Shown piece after piece: positions 17,507 to 26,014 of a DNA stretch of 64,000 nucleotides; the first letter of the stretch is position 1, and each line of letters starts with the position of its first letter. A program made the position numbers and the translations under genes. Source of the DNA: DASRFA01 sp035651755 (GTDB taxonomy: Bacteria > Desulfobacterota > Binatia > UBA12015). The stretch is from contig DASRFA010000007.1 in NCBI GenBank assembly GCA_035651755.1, positions 124,001 through 188,000 of the forward strand, in the 5' to 3' direction. Under the pieces are notes generated by a model that saw only the letters and a program-made list of their open reading frames with translations, ran no database searches and had not been told where the DNA came from.

Positions 17507-17522
17507 CGCCCGGGGCGCTCCG

Positions 17523-18494
17523 TCACGCGGCGTCGGCGCCGTCCGCGCCCGCCGACCAGAGCCGGTGGCCCGTACGCTCGATGAAGACGTCCTCCAGCGT
17601 GGGCTTGCCGACGCTCACCGCCTGGATCTGCCCGGGGAACGCCTCGAAGAGGGCGGGCACGAACTCCGGGCCGCGCGCCCTCCGGATGCGGACCGTCGCT
17701 TCGACGACCTCCACGACTTGGTGGAAGCGTTCCCGCACGGCTTCCGCAAGTCGCTGCGGATCGCGGCTCTGCGCGACGATCACGTCGCCGCCGACGCTCT
17801 CGCGCAGCTCGTCCGGCGTCCCGAGCGCGACGATCCGGCCGCGATCGATGATGAGCAGGCGGTCGCAGCGCTCGGCGTCCTCCATGAGGTGGGTCGTGAC
17901 GAGGACCGACAGGCCGTCGTGCGCGCGGGCGTCCGAGAGGTACTGCCAGAGGTCGAGGCGCGCGCCGGGATCGAGCCCGGTCGTCGGCTCGTCGAGAAGG
18001 ACGAGATCGGGCTCGTGCATGAGGCCCTTCGCGAGGTCGACGCGGCGCTTCATGCCGCCCGACAGCGTCTCGACCCGCTCCGACTCGCGCGCCCGCATCG
18101 CGACGCGATCGAGCATGGCGTCGACCCGTCGGTCGAGCGCGGCGCCGCTCATGCCGTAGAGGTGGCCCTGGTGGCGCATGTTCTCGCGGACGGTGAGCTT
18201 GCCGTCCAGGCTGGGGGCCTGGAACACGACCCCGATCCTTCGGCGCACCGCGTGCGGCTCGCGGACGACGTCGTGGCCGGCGATCGCGGCACGCCCGCGA
18301 TCGGGCGCCAGGAGCGTCGCGAGGATGCGGAAGAGCGTCGTCTTGCCGCCGCCGTTCGGGCCGAGGAGGCCGAAGATCTCGCCGCGCCCGACCGAGAAGG
18401 AGATGCCGTCGAGCGCGCGCCGCTCGCCGTAGGAGAACGCGAGGTCTTCGACGCGCAGGATCTCGGCGGCGGCCGTATCGCCGGGCGGCTGCAC
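17523..18494 (-). CDS. ABC transporter ATP-binding protein (daunorubicin-resistance type)
   Basis: ATPase partner of the ABC-2 permease. In 323 residues: Walker A GPNGGGKTT (45-53, with Gly in place of the usual Ser/Ala), Q-loop FQAP (about 91), signature LSGGMKRR (144-151), Walker B LVLLDEPTTGLDP (164-176) and H-loop THLMED. A C-terminal domain of about 100 residues (from DELRESVGGD) with KPTLEDVFIERTG at the end matches the DrrA-like/CcmA-type exporters. Start ATG at 18494, 5 bases after ctaB stop. Confidence 0.92.
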   Translation of the reverse strand: MQPPGDTAAAEILRVEDLAFSYGERRALDGISFSVGRGEIFGLLGPNGGGKTTLFRILATLLAPDRGRAAIAGHDVVREPHAVRRRIGVVFQAPSLDGKLTVRENMRHQGHLYGMSGAALDRRVDAMLDRVAMRARESERVETLSGGMKRRVDLAKGLMHEPDLVLLDEPTTGLDPGARLDLWQYLSDARAHDGLSVLVTTHLMEDAERCDRLLIIDRGRIVALGTPDELRESVGGDVIVAQSRDPQRLAEAVRERFHQVVEVVEATVRIRRARGPEFVPALFEAFPGQIQAVSVGKPTLEDVFIERTGHRLWSAGADGADAA

Positions 18495-18499
18495 GGCGC

Positions 18500-19405
18500 T
18501 CAGGCGGCGACCTTGTCGACGGTCATGAGCGCGAGCAGCGCCGGCAGGTACAGGACCGAGTACCGCAGCAGGCGGCGCTCGGCGGGGATCGATCGGTCGC
18601 GGGCGGCGTGCATGCCGACGGCGAGGAATCCGGCGCCGAGAGCGAGCGCGCCCCAGAAGTAGACCGTGCCGCTCATGTGGAGCACTGACGGCAGGAGGCT
18701 CACCGGGATCAGTGCGAAGAGGTAAAGCATCGTCTGGCGCGCGGTGCTCGCTCCGTCCCCGTCGATCACGGGAAGGACGACGTGGCCGCCGCGCGCGTAG
18801 TCGTCGCGATAGGCGGCGGCGATCGCGAGGAAGTGCGGCATCTGCCAGAAGAAGAGGATCGCGAAGAGGACCCAGGCTTCGGCCGAGAGCGCGTCACGCG
18901 CCGCCGTCCATCCCATCACCGGGGGGAGAGCTCCGGGCACCGCGCCGATGATCGTGCACAGCGAGGTGAGGCGTTTGAGCGGCGTGTAGACCGCGACGTA
19001 GAGCGCGAGCGTCAGGACGCCGAGCACCGCGGTCAGCGGGTTCACGGCCGCGGCGAGCTGGGCCGCGCCGAGGAGCGAAAGCGCGGCGCCGAAGCCGAGC
19101 GCCGGAAGGAAGTCGAGCCGACCGGCCGGCAGCGGCCGCGACCGCGTGCGGTCCATGCGCGCGTCGCTGTCGCGCTCGAGCACCTGGTTGAGACAGCTCG
19201 CGCCCGACGCGATGAGCGCCGTTCCCGCCATCGCGTGCAGGAGCCGGACGACGTCGACCGAGGCGTCCGACCCGAGGTAGTACCCGGCCGCCGCCGACAC
19301 GACGACCATCGTCGTGATGCGCGGCTTCGTGAGCTCGACGTAGTCGGCGACGCGCGCCGGCTGCGCGGCGATCGCGACGCTTCGCTCGAGCTGCTGCGTC
19401 CTCAT
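18500..19405 (-). CDS. ctaB: Protohaem IX farnesyltransferase (haem O synthase)
   Basis: Attaches farnesyl to protohaem to make haem O, the precursor of haem A for the oxidase encoded next door; CtaA at 26 kb does the following step. The 301-residue UbiA-family protein has about nine helices and the prenyl diphosphate-binding block CLNQVLERDSDARMDRTRSR (residues 71-90), with a second Asp-rich loop YRDDYARGGH. ATG start at 19405. Second gene of the minus-strand operon. Confidence 0.95.
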   Translation of the reverse strand: MRTQQLERSVAIAAQPARVADYVELTKPRITTMVVVSAAAGYYLGSDASVDVVRLLHAMAGTALIASGASCLNQVLERDSDARMDRTRSRPLPAGRLDFLPALGFGAALSLLGAAQLAAAVNPLTAVLGVLTLALYVAVYTPLKRLTSLCTIIGAVPGALPPVMGWTAARDALSAEAWVLFAILFFWQMPHFLAIAAAYRDDYARGGHVVLPVIDGDGASTARQTMLYLFALIPVSLLPSVLHMSGTVYFWGALALGAGFLAVGMHAARDRSIPAERRLLRYSVLYLPALLALMTVDKVAA

Positions 19406-19436
19406 GCGCGCCTCTCGGACGTCGGCCGGGCGACCG

Positions 19437-19754
19437 TCATCGCGCCTCCGGCCCGGGCGCGGTGGCGCCGTCGTCGACGTGGATCAGGTGGACGTCGGCG
19501 GCCGCACTCCCGCGTGCCGCGATCTCGGAGCGTCCCGCCCGCGGCTGCGTCCCCGGCCCGCGCGTGAGCCCGGTCGTCATGAGGGCGAGCGCGGCGAGCA
19601 CGGCAGCCGGGACGAGCGTCCAGACGATCTCGACGCGCCGGCCCTCGTCGCCCGCCGACGCGGGCGAGCGGCGGGCGCGCAGGAGGTGCAGCAGCATCGC
19701 CGCCTGGACGGCGAAGAACGCGATGCCGGTGAGCCAGAAGATCGAGCTCTGCAT
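19437..19754 (-). CDS. Membrane hairpin protein resembling the N-terminus of CoxII, no CuA domain
   Basis: A 105-residue protein with two hydrophobic segments (about residues 5-25 and 45-62). The second is preceded by EGRRVEIVWTLVPAAVLAAL, which looks like the E-x-x-W-T-x-x-P helix start of cytochrome c oxidase subunit II. It then stops in a polar Ala/Gly-rich tail with no cupredoxin domain and no Cys. It heads the ctaB-ABC-ABC2-sco operon, 31 bases before ctaB. It may be a truncated subunit II paralogue or an assembly factor. Confidence 0.65.
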   Translation of the reverse strand: MQSSIFWLTGIAFFAVQAAMLLHLLRARRSPASAGDEGRRVEIVWTLVPAAVLAALALMTTGLTRGPGTQPRAGRSEIAARGSAAADVHLIHVDDGATAPGPEAR

Positions 19755-19879
19755 GGCGCTTCGTCAGGCTCCCGCGACCGGCGATGCCGGCGCCGGAATG
19801 CGCGCGGAGCCCGGCGCGCGGTCGAGAAGCTCCGCGCTCCGGGCTCCGGAGGCTCTGCGGTCGATCGGCGAAGCGCCGC

Positions 19880-20611
19880 TCACGATGCCTTGAACTTGAA
19901 GTCGGAGGTGGCGGTGCCGTTCGCGTCGACCTTCACCTTGCCGGTCTGCGTGCCGTACTTCTCCTGCCACGCCTCGATCGTGTACTCGCCCGGCGGCAGG
20001 TTCTGGATCGTGTACGTGCCGTCGGGACCGGTCACCGCGAAGAACGGGTTGTCGACGACGCCGATGAAGCCGTTCATCCACGGGTGGACGTCGCACTTCA
20101 TCGCGACCATGACCTCGGGCGTCGTGAAGGTGGTCTCCTTCTGCTTCACGAACTTCGGCATCGCGAAATTGAACGGCGGGTTCTTCTTCGGCATCCCGTG
20201 CACGTTGTGAAGGGTGCCGTCGTCGTTCATGATCTTGAGCGGCTGACCGACCTGCACGCCGACGACGTGCGGCTTGTAGTGGCACCCGTCCTGGTCGATC
20301 GTGACCGGGTCCTTGGGCGGGGGGAAGGGGCCCGCGGGAGCGCCCGCGGTGACGCGCACGAAGACGTTCTGGAGCCCGCCGCCGGGGCCGACGACGACCT
20401 CCTCGGACGTGGCGTTCGGGTTCTTCTGCGCGCAGATCGGATCGGCGTCCATCTTCAGCTTGACCGGCGCCGGCGCCGTGCCGTCGAGCGTCACCTTCCC
20501 GGTGATCTTGCCGTTCTGCGCCCGGGCCGGAGCCGGAAGGATCAAGGCGCCCGCGATCAGGACGGCGGCGGCCACTCCGGCACGCCGCGCGGCTTTCCCT
20601 TCCACCTTCAT
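19880..20611 (-). CDS. Exported cupredoxin-like / carboxypeptidase-regulatory domain protein
   Basis: A 243-residue secreted protein with a signal peptide (residues 1-31, ending APARAQ). The body has a beta-sandwich pattern starting KITGKVTLDG and ends with a carboxypeptidase-regulatory-like stretch (GPDGTYTIQNLPPGEYTIEA). Possible copper ligands are spaced as in cupredoxins: His135/His138 in LHNVHG and Cys173, His176, Met179 in KCDVHPWM. ATG at 20611 has GGAG five bases upstream; a farther ATG exists at 20641 but lacks this. It lies by the oxidase assembly operon, which fits a copper or electron-transfer role, not proven. Confidence 0.75.
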   Translation of the reverse strand: MKVEGKAARRAGVAAAVLIAGALILPAPARAQNGKITGKVTLDGTAPAPVKLKMDADPICAQKNPNATSEEVVVGPGGGLQNVFVRVTAGAPAGPFPPPKDPVTIDQDGCHYKPHVVGVQVGQPLKIMNDDGTLHNVHGMPKKNPPFNFAMPKFVKQKETTFTTPEVMVAMKCDVHPWMNGFIGVVDNPFFAVTGPDGTYTIQNLPPGEYTIEAWQEKYGTQTGKVKVDANGTATSDFKFKAS

Positions 20612-20932
20612 GGGTTCTCCTTCGCTGATGAGAGGTTGCATGACGGGTATCCGACGGACTCTAGCGAGAGGCGGGTGTGGTCTCCAGCGACCCTAGTCGT
20701 GTCTCGAGGCTCGGGTTCGCTGGCACGTCACGATGGGCAAGCTTCTCGCCGGGCGGGCGCGCGGCCGCGACGGTGCCGTTCACGCGACATCGCCCAAAAC
20801 CAGCGCTCGGATACCAACCCCCGCCCGCCGCGGCAAGCGCCATGCCCGCCGGCTCCGCTGTCCACAGACAGAGGAACACGCGAGCGAGCCCGACCGCGCG
20901 CCGCAAAATGGCGCGGACCGCCGGCGCGCGGT
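20612..20932. other. Divergent intergenic region upstream of leuA
   Basis: 321 bases between the cupredoxin-like gene (minus) and leuA (plus), with no supported gene. It must hold promoters for both, but I find no pair of clear -35/-10 boxes and no obvious leucine leader peptide or T-box features. Confidence 0.4.
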
Positions 20933-22528
20933 ATGAGTCGGGTCATGGCCTCCCAGACCCACGATGAGCGCGACCTGGTCTGGATCTTCGACACCACGCT
21001 GCGCGACGGCGAGCAGTCCCCCGGCGCGACGATGAACGTCGAGGAGAAGCTCGCGATCGCGCGCCAGCTCGAGGAGCTCGGCGTGGACGTGATCGAGGCG
21101 GGCTTCGCCGCCTCGAGCGAGGGCGACTTCGCGGCGGTGCAGGCGGTCGCCGAAGCGCTCGCCCGTCCCGTCGTGCTGAGCCTCGCCCGCACCAAGGAGG
21201 CCGACATCCTGCGCGCGGTGCGCGCGGTCGAGAAGGCGAAGCGGCCGGGCCTCCACGTCTTCATCGCGACCTCGGACATCCACCTGAAGCACAAGCTCAT
21301 GATGAGCCGGCAGCAGGTCGTCGAGGCGGCGGGCTGGGCGGTCGACCTCGCGCGCAAGCACCTGGAACACGTCGAGTTCTCGGCCGAGGACGCCTCGCGG
21401 AGCGATCGCGACTACCTGAAACAGGTCTTCGGCGAGGCGATCCGCGCCGGCGCGACCGTCTGCAACGTCCCCGACACGACCGGCTACGCGATCCCCGAGC
21501 AGCTCCAGGAGCTCTTCGCCTGGCTGCGCGCGAACGTCGAGGGCGGCGAGCGCGTGCGCTGGAGCACGCACTGCCACAACGACCTCGGCCTCGCCGTCAG
21601 CAACTCGCTCGCCGCGGTGCGGGGCGGCGCGCGCCAGGTCGAGTGCACGATCAACGGGATCGGCGAGCGCGCCGGCAACACCTCGATGGAGGAGGTCGTC
21701 ATGGCGCTCGATACGCGCCGCGACTACTTCGGCCTCCGCACCAACATCCGCACCGAGCACATCTACGGCGCGAGCCGCCTGCTGTCGCAGGTGACCGGCA
21801 TCACGGTGCCGATCAACAAGCCGATCGTCGGCGAGAACGCGTTCGCGCACGAGGCCGGCATCCACCAGGACGGCGTCCTCAAGTACAAGCTCACCTACGA
21901 GATCATGCTGCCCGAGAAGATCGGGCGACCGTCGAACACGCTCGTCCTCGGCAAGCACTCCGGCCGCGCCGCGTTCGTCGACCGGCTGAAGACGCTCGGC
22001 CTGTTCCAGCCCGGCCTCGACGTGAACAAGGCGTTCGCGGCGTTCAAGGCCCTCGCCGACCGGAAGAAGAACGTCTACGACGAGGACCTGGTCGCGATCG
22101 TCGCCGAGGAGTCGACGCGCGTCCCGAAGCGCTACGAGCTGCTCGCGCTCGACGCTTCCAGCTCGACCGACCGCGCGCCGCACGCGCGCGTCCGCGTCCG
22201 CGTCGGCGAGACCGAAGCCGAAGCCGAGAGCGGCGGCGACGGCATCGTGGACGCCACCTACAACGCGCTCGCGGAGGTCGTGACCCGGCACGGCGGGCGT
22301 CCGCCGACGCTCGAGCGCTACGCCGTCAAGGCGATCACCGGCGGCACCGACGCGCAGGGCGAGGTTTCCTGCCTCCTGCGCGACGCCGACACGCTCGCGA
22401 GCGGGCAGGGCAGCCACACCGACATCCTGATGGCGAGCGCGCTCGCGTACCTCGTCGCGCTCAACAAGCTCGAGTACCTGCGGACGCACCGCGCGACGGA
22501 GCCGGTCGCGGCGGATCCCGGGCCGTGA
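20933..22528 (+). CDS. leuA: 2-isopropylmalate synthase
   Basis: Condenses acetyl-CoA with 2-ketoisovalerate, the first committed step to leucine. The catalytic TIM barrel begins at FDTTLRDGEQSPG (residues 19-31) and includes HCHNDLGLAVSNSLAA (metal-binding His pair) and NGIGERAGN; the C-terminal part (after about 390) is the LeuA allosteric dimer domain with ATYNALAEV. 531 residues from ATG 20933; a second in-frame ATG at 20945 (MASQTHDERD) is equally possible, as neither has a good Shine-Dalgarno. HEAGIHQDGVLK is typical of leucine-forming enzymes. Followed by leuB after 52 bases. Confidence 0.96.
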   Translation: MSRVMASQTHDERDLVWIFDTTLRDGEQSPGATMNVEEKLAIARQLEELGVDVIEAGFAASSEGDFAAVQAVAEALARPVVLSLARTKEADILRAVRAVEKAKRPGLHVFIATSDIHLKHKLMMSRQQVVEAAGWAVDLARKHLEHVEFSAEDASRSDRDYLKQVFGEAIRAGATVCNVPDTTGYAIPEQLQELFAWLRANVEGGERVRWSTHCHNDLGLAVSNSLAAVRGGARQVECTINGIGERAGNTSMEEVVMALDTRRDYFGLRTNIRTEHIYGASRLLSQVTGITVPINKPIVGENAFAHEAGIHQDGVLKYKLTYEIMLPEKIGRPSNTLVLGKHSGRAAFVDRLKTLGLFQPGLDVNKAFAAFKALADRKKNVYDEDLVAIVAEESTRVPKRYELLALDASSSTDRAPHARVRVRVGETEAEAESGGDGIVDATYNALAEVVTRHGGRPPTLERYAVKAITGGTDAQGEVSCLLRDADTLASGQGSHTDILMASALAYLVALNKLEYLRTHRATEPVAADPGP

Positions 22529-22580
22529 CCGCGCGCGCGCAGGCGGGCGCACCGTCCGGGGGCGATCGAAGGAGCGACCG

Positions 22581-23699
22581 TTGAGCGCGAGAATCGCAGT
22601 CTTCCCCGGCGACGGCATCGGCCCCGAGGTGACGGCCGAGGCGATCGAATGCCTCCGGGCGGTCGATCGCCGCTTCGACCTCGGCCTCGAGTTCGAGTCG
22701 GCGATCATCGGCGGTCACGCGATCGACGAGACTGGGACGACCGCGCTCCCCGATGCGGCGCTCCGGCTCGCCGAGAAGGCAGACGCCGCGCTCCTCGGCG
22801 CCGTCGGCGGCCCGAAGTGGGACGACCCGAAGGCGGCGGTCCGCCCGGAGCAGGCCCTCCTCGGGCTCCGGAAGCACCTCGAGCTCTTCGCGAACCTCCG
22901 CCCCGTGAAGACGATCGAGGCGCTCCTCGGCGCTTCGACGCTCAAGCCCGAGGTCTTGCGCGGCGTCGACGTGCTGGTCATCCGGGAGCTCACCGGCGGC
23001 ATCTACTTCGGGAAGCCGAGCGAGCGCCGGAACGGCGCGCACGGCCGCGAGGCCGTCGACACCATGTACTACACGGAGCCCGAGGTACGGCGGGTCGTCG
23101 AGGCGGCGTTCTCGCTCGCGCGCCAGCGCCGGAGGAAGGTGACGTCGGTCGACAAGGCGAACGTGCTCAGCACGTCGCGCCTCTGGCGCGAGGTCGCGAA
23201 CGAGGTCGCCGCCGAGAACCGCGACGTCGCGTACGAGGACCTCCTGGTCGACGCGATGGCGATGCATCTCATCCGCCGCCCGCGCGACTTCGACGTGGTC
23301 GTGACCGAGAACATGTTCGGCGACATCCTGACCGACGAGGCCGCGATGCTGCCGGGCTCGATGGGCCTGCTCCCGTCGGCGTCGCTCGGGACGCGGCGCG
23401 CGCGCAGGCGCGGAAAGGACGGCGTCGAGCGCGAGGTGGTCTTCGGCCTCTACGAGCCGATCCACGGCAGCGCCCCGGACATCGCCGGAAAGGGGCTCGC
23501 GAACCCGCTCGCGGCCATCCTCTCGTCGGCGATGATGCTCCGCTTCTCGCTCGGCGCTCCCGCCGCGGCCGACGCGCTCGAGCGCGCGGTCGACGCGGTG
23601 CTCGCGCGCGGCCTCCGGACGGCGGATCTGGTCGCGCCCGGCGAGAAGGCGGCGTCGACGCGCGAGATGGGGGAAGCGGTGCGGAAAGCGCTCCCGTGA
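22581..23699 (+). CDS. leuB: 3-isopropylmalate dehydrogenase
   Basis: Oxidises and decarboxylates 3-isopropylmalate with NAD+, third step of leucine synthesis. The 372-residue product has FPGDGIGPEV (residues 6-15), LLGAVGGPKWDDP, RELTGGIYFG with the Tyr/Lys site, and the metal/NAD region MFGDILTDEAAML and YEPIHGSAPDIAG. A basic insert of about 15 residues (TRRARRRGKDGVERE, about 270-285) separates ASLG from FGLYEP, where most homologues have only a few residues. TTG start at 22581 with GGAG six bases before. leuC and leuD are not in the window. Confidence 0.95.
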   Translation: MSARIAVFPGDGIGPEVTAEAIECLRAVDRRFDLGLEFESAIIGGHAIDETGTTALPDAALRLAEKADAALLGAVGGPKWDDPKAAVRPEQALLGLRKHLELFANLRPVKTIEALLGASTLKPEVLRGVDVLVIRELTGGIYFGKPSERRNGAHGREAVDTMYYTEPEVRRVVEAAFSLARQRRRKVTSVDKANVLSTSRLWREVANEVAAENRDVAYEDLLVDAMAMHLIRRPRDFDVVVTENMFGDILTDEAAMLPGSMGLLPSASLGTRRARRRGKDGVEREVVFGLYEPIHGSAPDIAGKGLANPLAAILSSAMMLRFSLGAPAAADALERAVDAVLARGLRTADLVAPGEKAASTREMGEAVRKALP

Positions 23700-24955
23700 G
23701 CGCGCCGCGGGTCGCGATCGTCGGGGCGCCGCTCGAGCTCGCGGCCGACCTCGTGACGCTTCTCCTCGACCGGGGGATCGCGCCCGACCACGTCCGCATC
23801 CTCGACCGGGAGGACACCGCCGGCGAGACCGTCGAGCTCGAGGACTTCCGCCGCCGCGTCGAGTGGGCCGCCGGGGAGAGCGTCGCCGGCGCGGACTTCG
23901 CGATCTTCTGCGGGCGCGCCGAGATCGCGCGCGAGCTCACGCCCGCGCTGCGCGCGCGCGGCGGCGTCGCGATCGATGCCACGAGCTGCGCCCGCTCCGA
24001 GCCCGGCGTTCCGATCGTCGTGCCGGAGGTGAACGGGCCCGCGCTCGGGGCCGTCGGGCCGGGGAGCGTCATCGCGAGCCCGTCGGCCGCGGCCGTCGGC
24101 CTCGCGCTCGCGCTCGCGCCGCTCCATCGCGCCGCCCGCGTCCGGCGCGTGACCGCGACCGTCTTCGAGCCCGCCGCACAGCGCGGTCCCGACGCGATCG
24201 ACGAGCTGTCGCGTCAGTCGATCCAGCTCATGCAGGGCCGCGGCCTCGACCGCGACGAGTTCCACGAGCAGCTCGCGTTCAACGTGCGCGCGCAAAGGCC
24301 CGAGGAGGAGGGCGGCTGGTCGCCGGACGAGCTCGCCCTGGCGCGCGAGCTTCCGATCGTGCTCGATGCCGCCGACCTGACCGTCGCCGCGACCGTCGTG
24401 CGCGCCCCCGTCTTCTTCGGATCCGCGCAGTCCGTGTCGGTCGAGCTCGAGCGCGAGGTGCAGCTCGCCGACGCCGAGACCGCGCTCCGCGCCGCGCCAG
24501 GCGTGCTGCTCGCGGGCAGCGTCGAGGATCGGCTCGCGGTCGCGGTCGAGGCGGCGCGCCGGCGGAAGGAGCGCGCGGCCGCGGCCCACGAGGAGGAGGA
24601 CGACGATCGCGACATCGCCGAGGAGATGCGCGAGGACGGCCTCGAGGAGATCGCCGAGGACGAGGACGACGAGGACGAGGGCGAGGGGCGCGAGCGCCGC
24701 CGCGACGACGACGAGCCCCAGCAGCCGGAAGACCGCGCCCCACATCCGCGCGGCGCGGACGGCGACCCCGAGCCGGACCTCGTGCCCGGCCCCGTCGACG
24801 TCTCCGGCTCCGCGTTCGTGCACGTCGCGCGCCTCCGTGTCGACGCGGTCCACCCGCGGAGCCTCCTCCTGTGGATCGCGTTCGACGAGCTCCGCCGCGG
24901 CGTCGCGATGAACGCCGTCGGGATCCTGGAGCTCGCGCTGCAGGCGCGCGGCTAG
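23696..24955 (+). CDS. usg: USG-1-type inactive aspartate-semialdehyde dehydrogenase homologue with acidic insert
   Basis: A 419-residue relative of aspartate-semialdehyde dehydrogenase. Family blocks VIDATSCARSEPGVPIVVPE-like region (residues 92-111), AIDELSRQSIQLM, QLAFNVR and VVRAPVFFGSAQ match E. coli Usg better than Asd. The catalytic P-N-C-S motif reads P-S-A-A (129-132), so the nucleophile Cys is missing, and the NADP-binding GATG is degraded (GAPL). Between about residues 285 and 362 there is a Glu/Asp/Arg-rich low-complexity insert before the normal C-terminus (LLLWIAFDELRRGVAMNAV). GTG start overlaps the leuB stop. Context leuB-usg-truA agrees with other proteobacteria. Function of Usg is unknown. 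Confidence 0.85.
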   Translation: MSAPRVAIVGAPLELAADLVTLLLDRGIAPDHVRILDREDTAGETVELEDFRRRVEWAAGESVAGADFAIFCGRAEIARELTPALRARGGVAIDATSCARSEPGVPIVVPEVNGPALGAVGPGSVIASPSAAAVGLALALAPLHRAARVRRVTATVFEPAAQRGPDAIDELSRQSIQLMQGRGLDRDEFHEQLAFNVRAQRPEEEGGWSPDELALARELPIVLDAADLTVAATVVRAPVFFGSAQSVSVELEREVQLADAETALRAAPGVLLAGSVEDRLAVAVEAARRRKERAAAAHEEEDDDRDIAEEMREDGLEEIAEDEDDEDEGEGRERRRDDDEPQQPEDRAPHPRGADGDPEPDLVPGPVDVSGSAFVHVARLRVDAVHPRSLLLWIAFDELRRGVAMNAVGILELALQARG

Positions 24956-24972
24956 ACGGTCGCTCACAGGCC

Positions 24973-25758
24973 ATGCGCTTGCGCGCGATCGTCGCGTACG
25001 ACGGGACGGCGTACCAGGGCTGGCAGTCGCAGCGCGGGCGCGCGCCGACGCTGCAGGAGGAGATCGAGCGCGCGCTCTCGGTCGCGCTCCGCGAGCCGAT
25101 CCGGATCCGCGCCGCCGGACGCACCGACACGGGCGTGCACGCGCTCGGCCAGGTGATCGCATTCGACGTGAGCGGCGACCCGTACCCGGCGGACGCCGCC
25201 GCCGACGCGAGCGGGGCGTCGTCGCTCGACGCGCTGCTGCGCTCCGTCAACGCATTGCTTCCGCCGGACGTCGCCGTCCGGTCGCTCGCCGGCGCGCGCG
25301 CGGAGTTCGACCCGCGCCGCGACGCCGTGCGCCGCGCGTATCGCTACCGCATCTGGAACGCGCCGGTGCGGTCGCCGTTCGAGGGCCGCATCGCGTGGCA
25401 CGTGCGCGAGCCGCTCGACGTCCGCGCGATGCAGTCGGCCGCCGCCGCGGTCGTCGGCGAGCACGACTTCGCGAGCTTCCAGGGAGCCGATCACGTCGCG
25501 CGCGCGAGCATCCGCCACGTGTTCGCGAGCGGGGTCGAGCGCGCCGGCGACGTCGTCACGTATCGCGTCGAGGCGAACGCGTTCGCGCGCCACATGGTTC
25601 GGAACCTGGTCGGCGAGCTCGTCGAGATCGGCCGCGGACGGCGCGGACCCGAGAGCATCGCGGCGCTCCTCGCGGCGCGCGACCGCCGGCTCGCGGCCGC
25701 GCCCGCGCCGCCGCACGGGCTCGTCCTCGAGTGGGTGCGCTATCCGGAGGGCGGATGA
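24973..25758 (+). CDS. truA: tRNA pseudouridine(38-40) synthase
   Basis: Converts uridines 38-40 in the anticodon arm to pseudouridine. The 261-residue product begins VAYDGTAYQGWQ and carries the catalytic Asp52 in AAGRTDTGVHALGQV, then FASFQG and the C-terminal FARHMVRNLVGELVEIG block. A roughly 12-residue Ala/Asp-rich insert follows VIAFDVSGD. ATG start at 24973, 17 bases after usg; the frame is open upstream but without similarity. Its TGA overlaps the ATG of the next small gene. Confidence 0.95.
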   Translation: MRLRAIVAYDGTAYQGWQSQRGRAPTLQEEIERALSVALREPIRIRAAGRTDTGVHALGQVIAFDVSGDPYPADAAADASGASSLDALLRSVNALLPPDVAVRSLAGARAEFDPRRDAVRRAYRYRIWNAPVRSPFEGRIAWHVREPLDVRAMQSAAAAVVGEHDFASFQGADHVARASIRHVFASGVERAGDVVTYRVEANAFARHMVRNLVGELVEIGRGRRGPESIAALLAARDRRLAAAPAPPHGLVLEWVRYPEGG

Positions 25759-25970
25759 AGGTCGACGTCCGCTGCCGGAAGTGCGGCCAGTCGAAGCGCA
25801 TGGAGATCGGCTCGCCCGCCGCCGGCCAGCCGCTCGCCGACTACCTCCGTCTCCTGCACGACCGGCTCCTCCATCGCCCGAGCTTCGAGTGCTTCGGCGG
25901 CCACCTCGAGCTCCGCCCGCCGCTGCCCGACTACTGGGAGGTCGACTGGTCGACCGTCGGCGACGATTGA
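25755..25970 (+). CDS. Small zinc-ribbon-like hypothetical protein
   Basis: A 71-residue protein starting at the ATG that overlaps the truA stop (ATGA). It has CRKCG (Cys7 and Cys10) and later FECFGGHLELRPPLPDYWEV, so three Cys and one His could form a zinc site. No signal peptide or membrane helix. I do not recognise the family. Translational coupling to truA supports it being a real gene. Confidence 0.6.
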   Translation: MKVDVRCRKCGQSKRMEIGSPAAGQPLADYLRLLHDRLLHRPSFECFGGHLELRPPLPDYWEVDWSTVGDD

Positions 25971-26014
25971 GCGCGGCGTGCGTCGCGGCCGCCATCGGCT
26001 AAGCTGCGTCCGCG

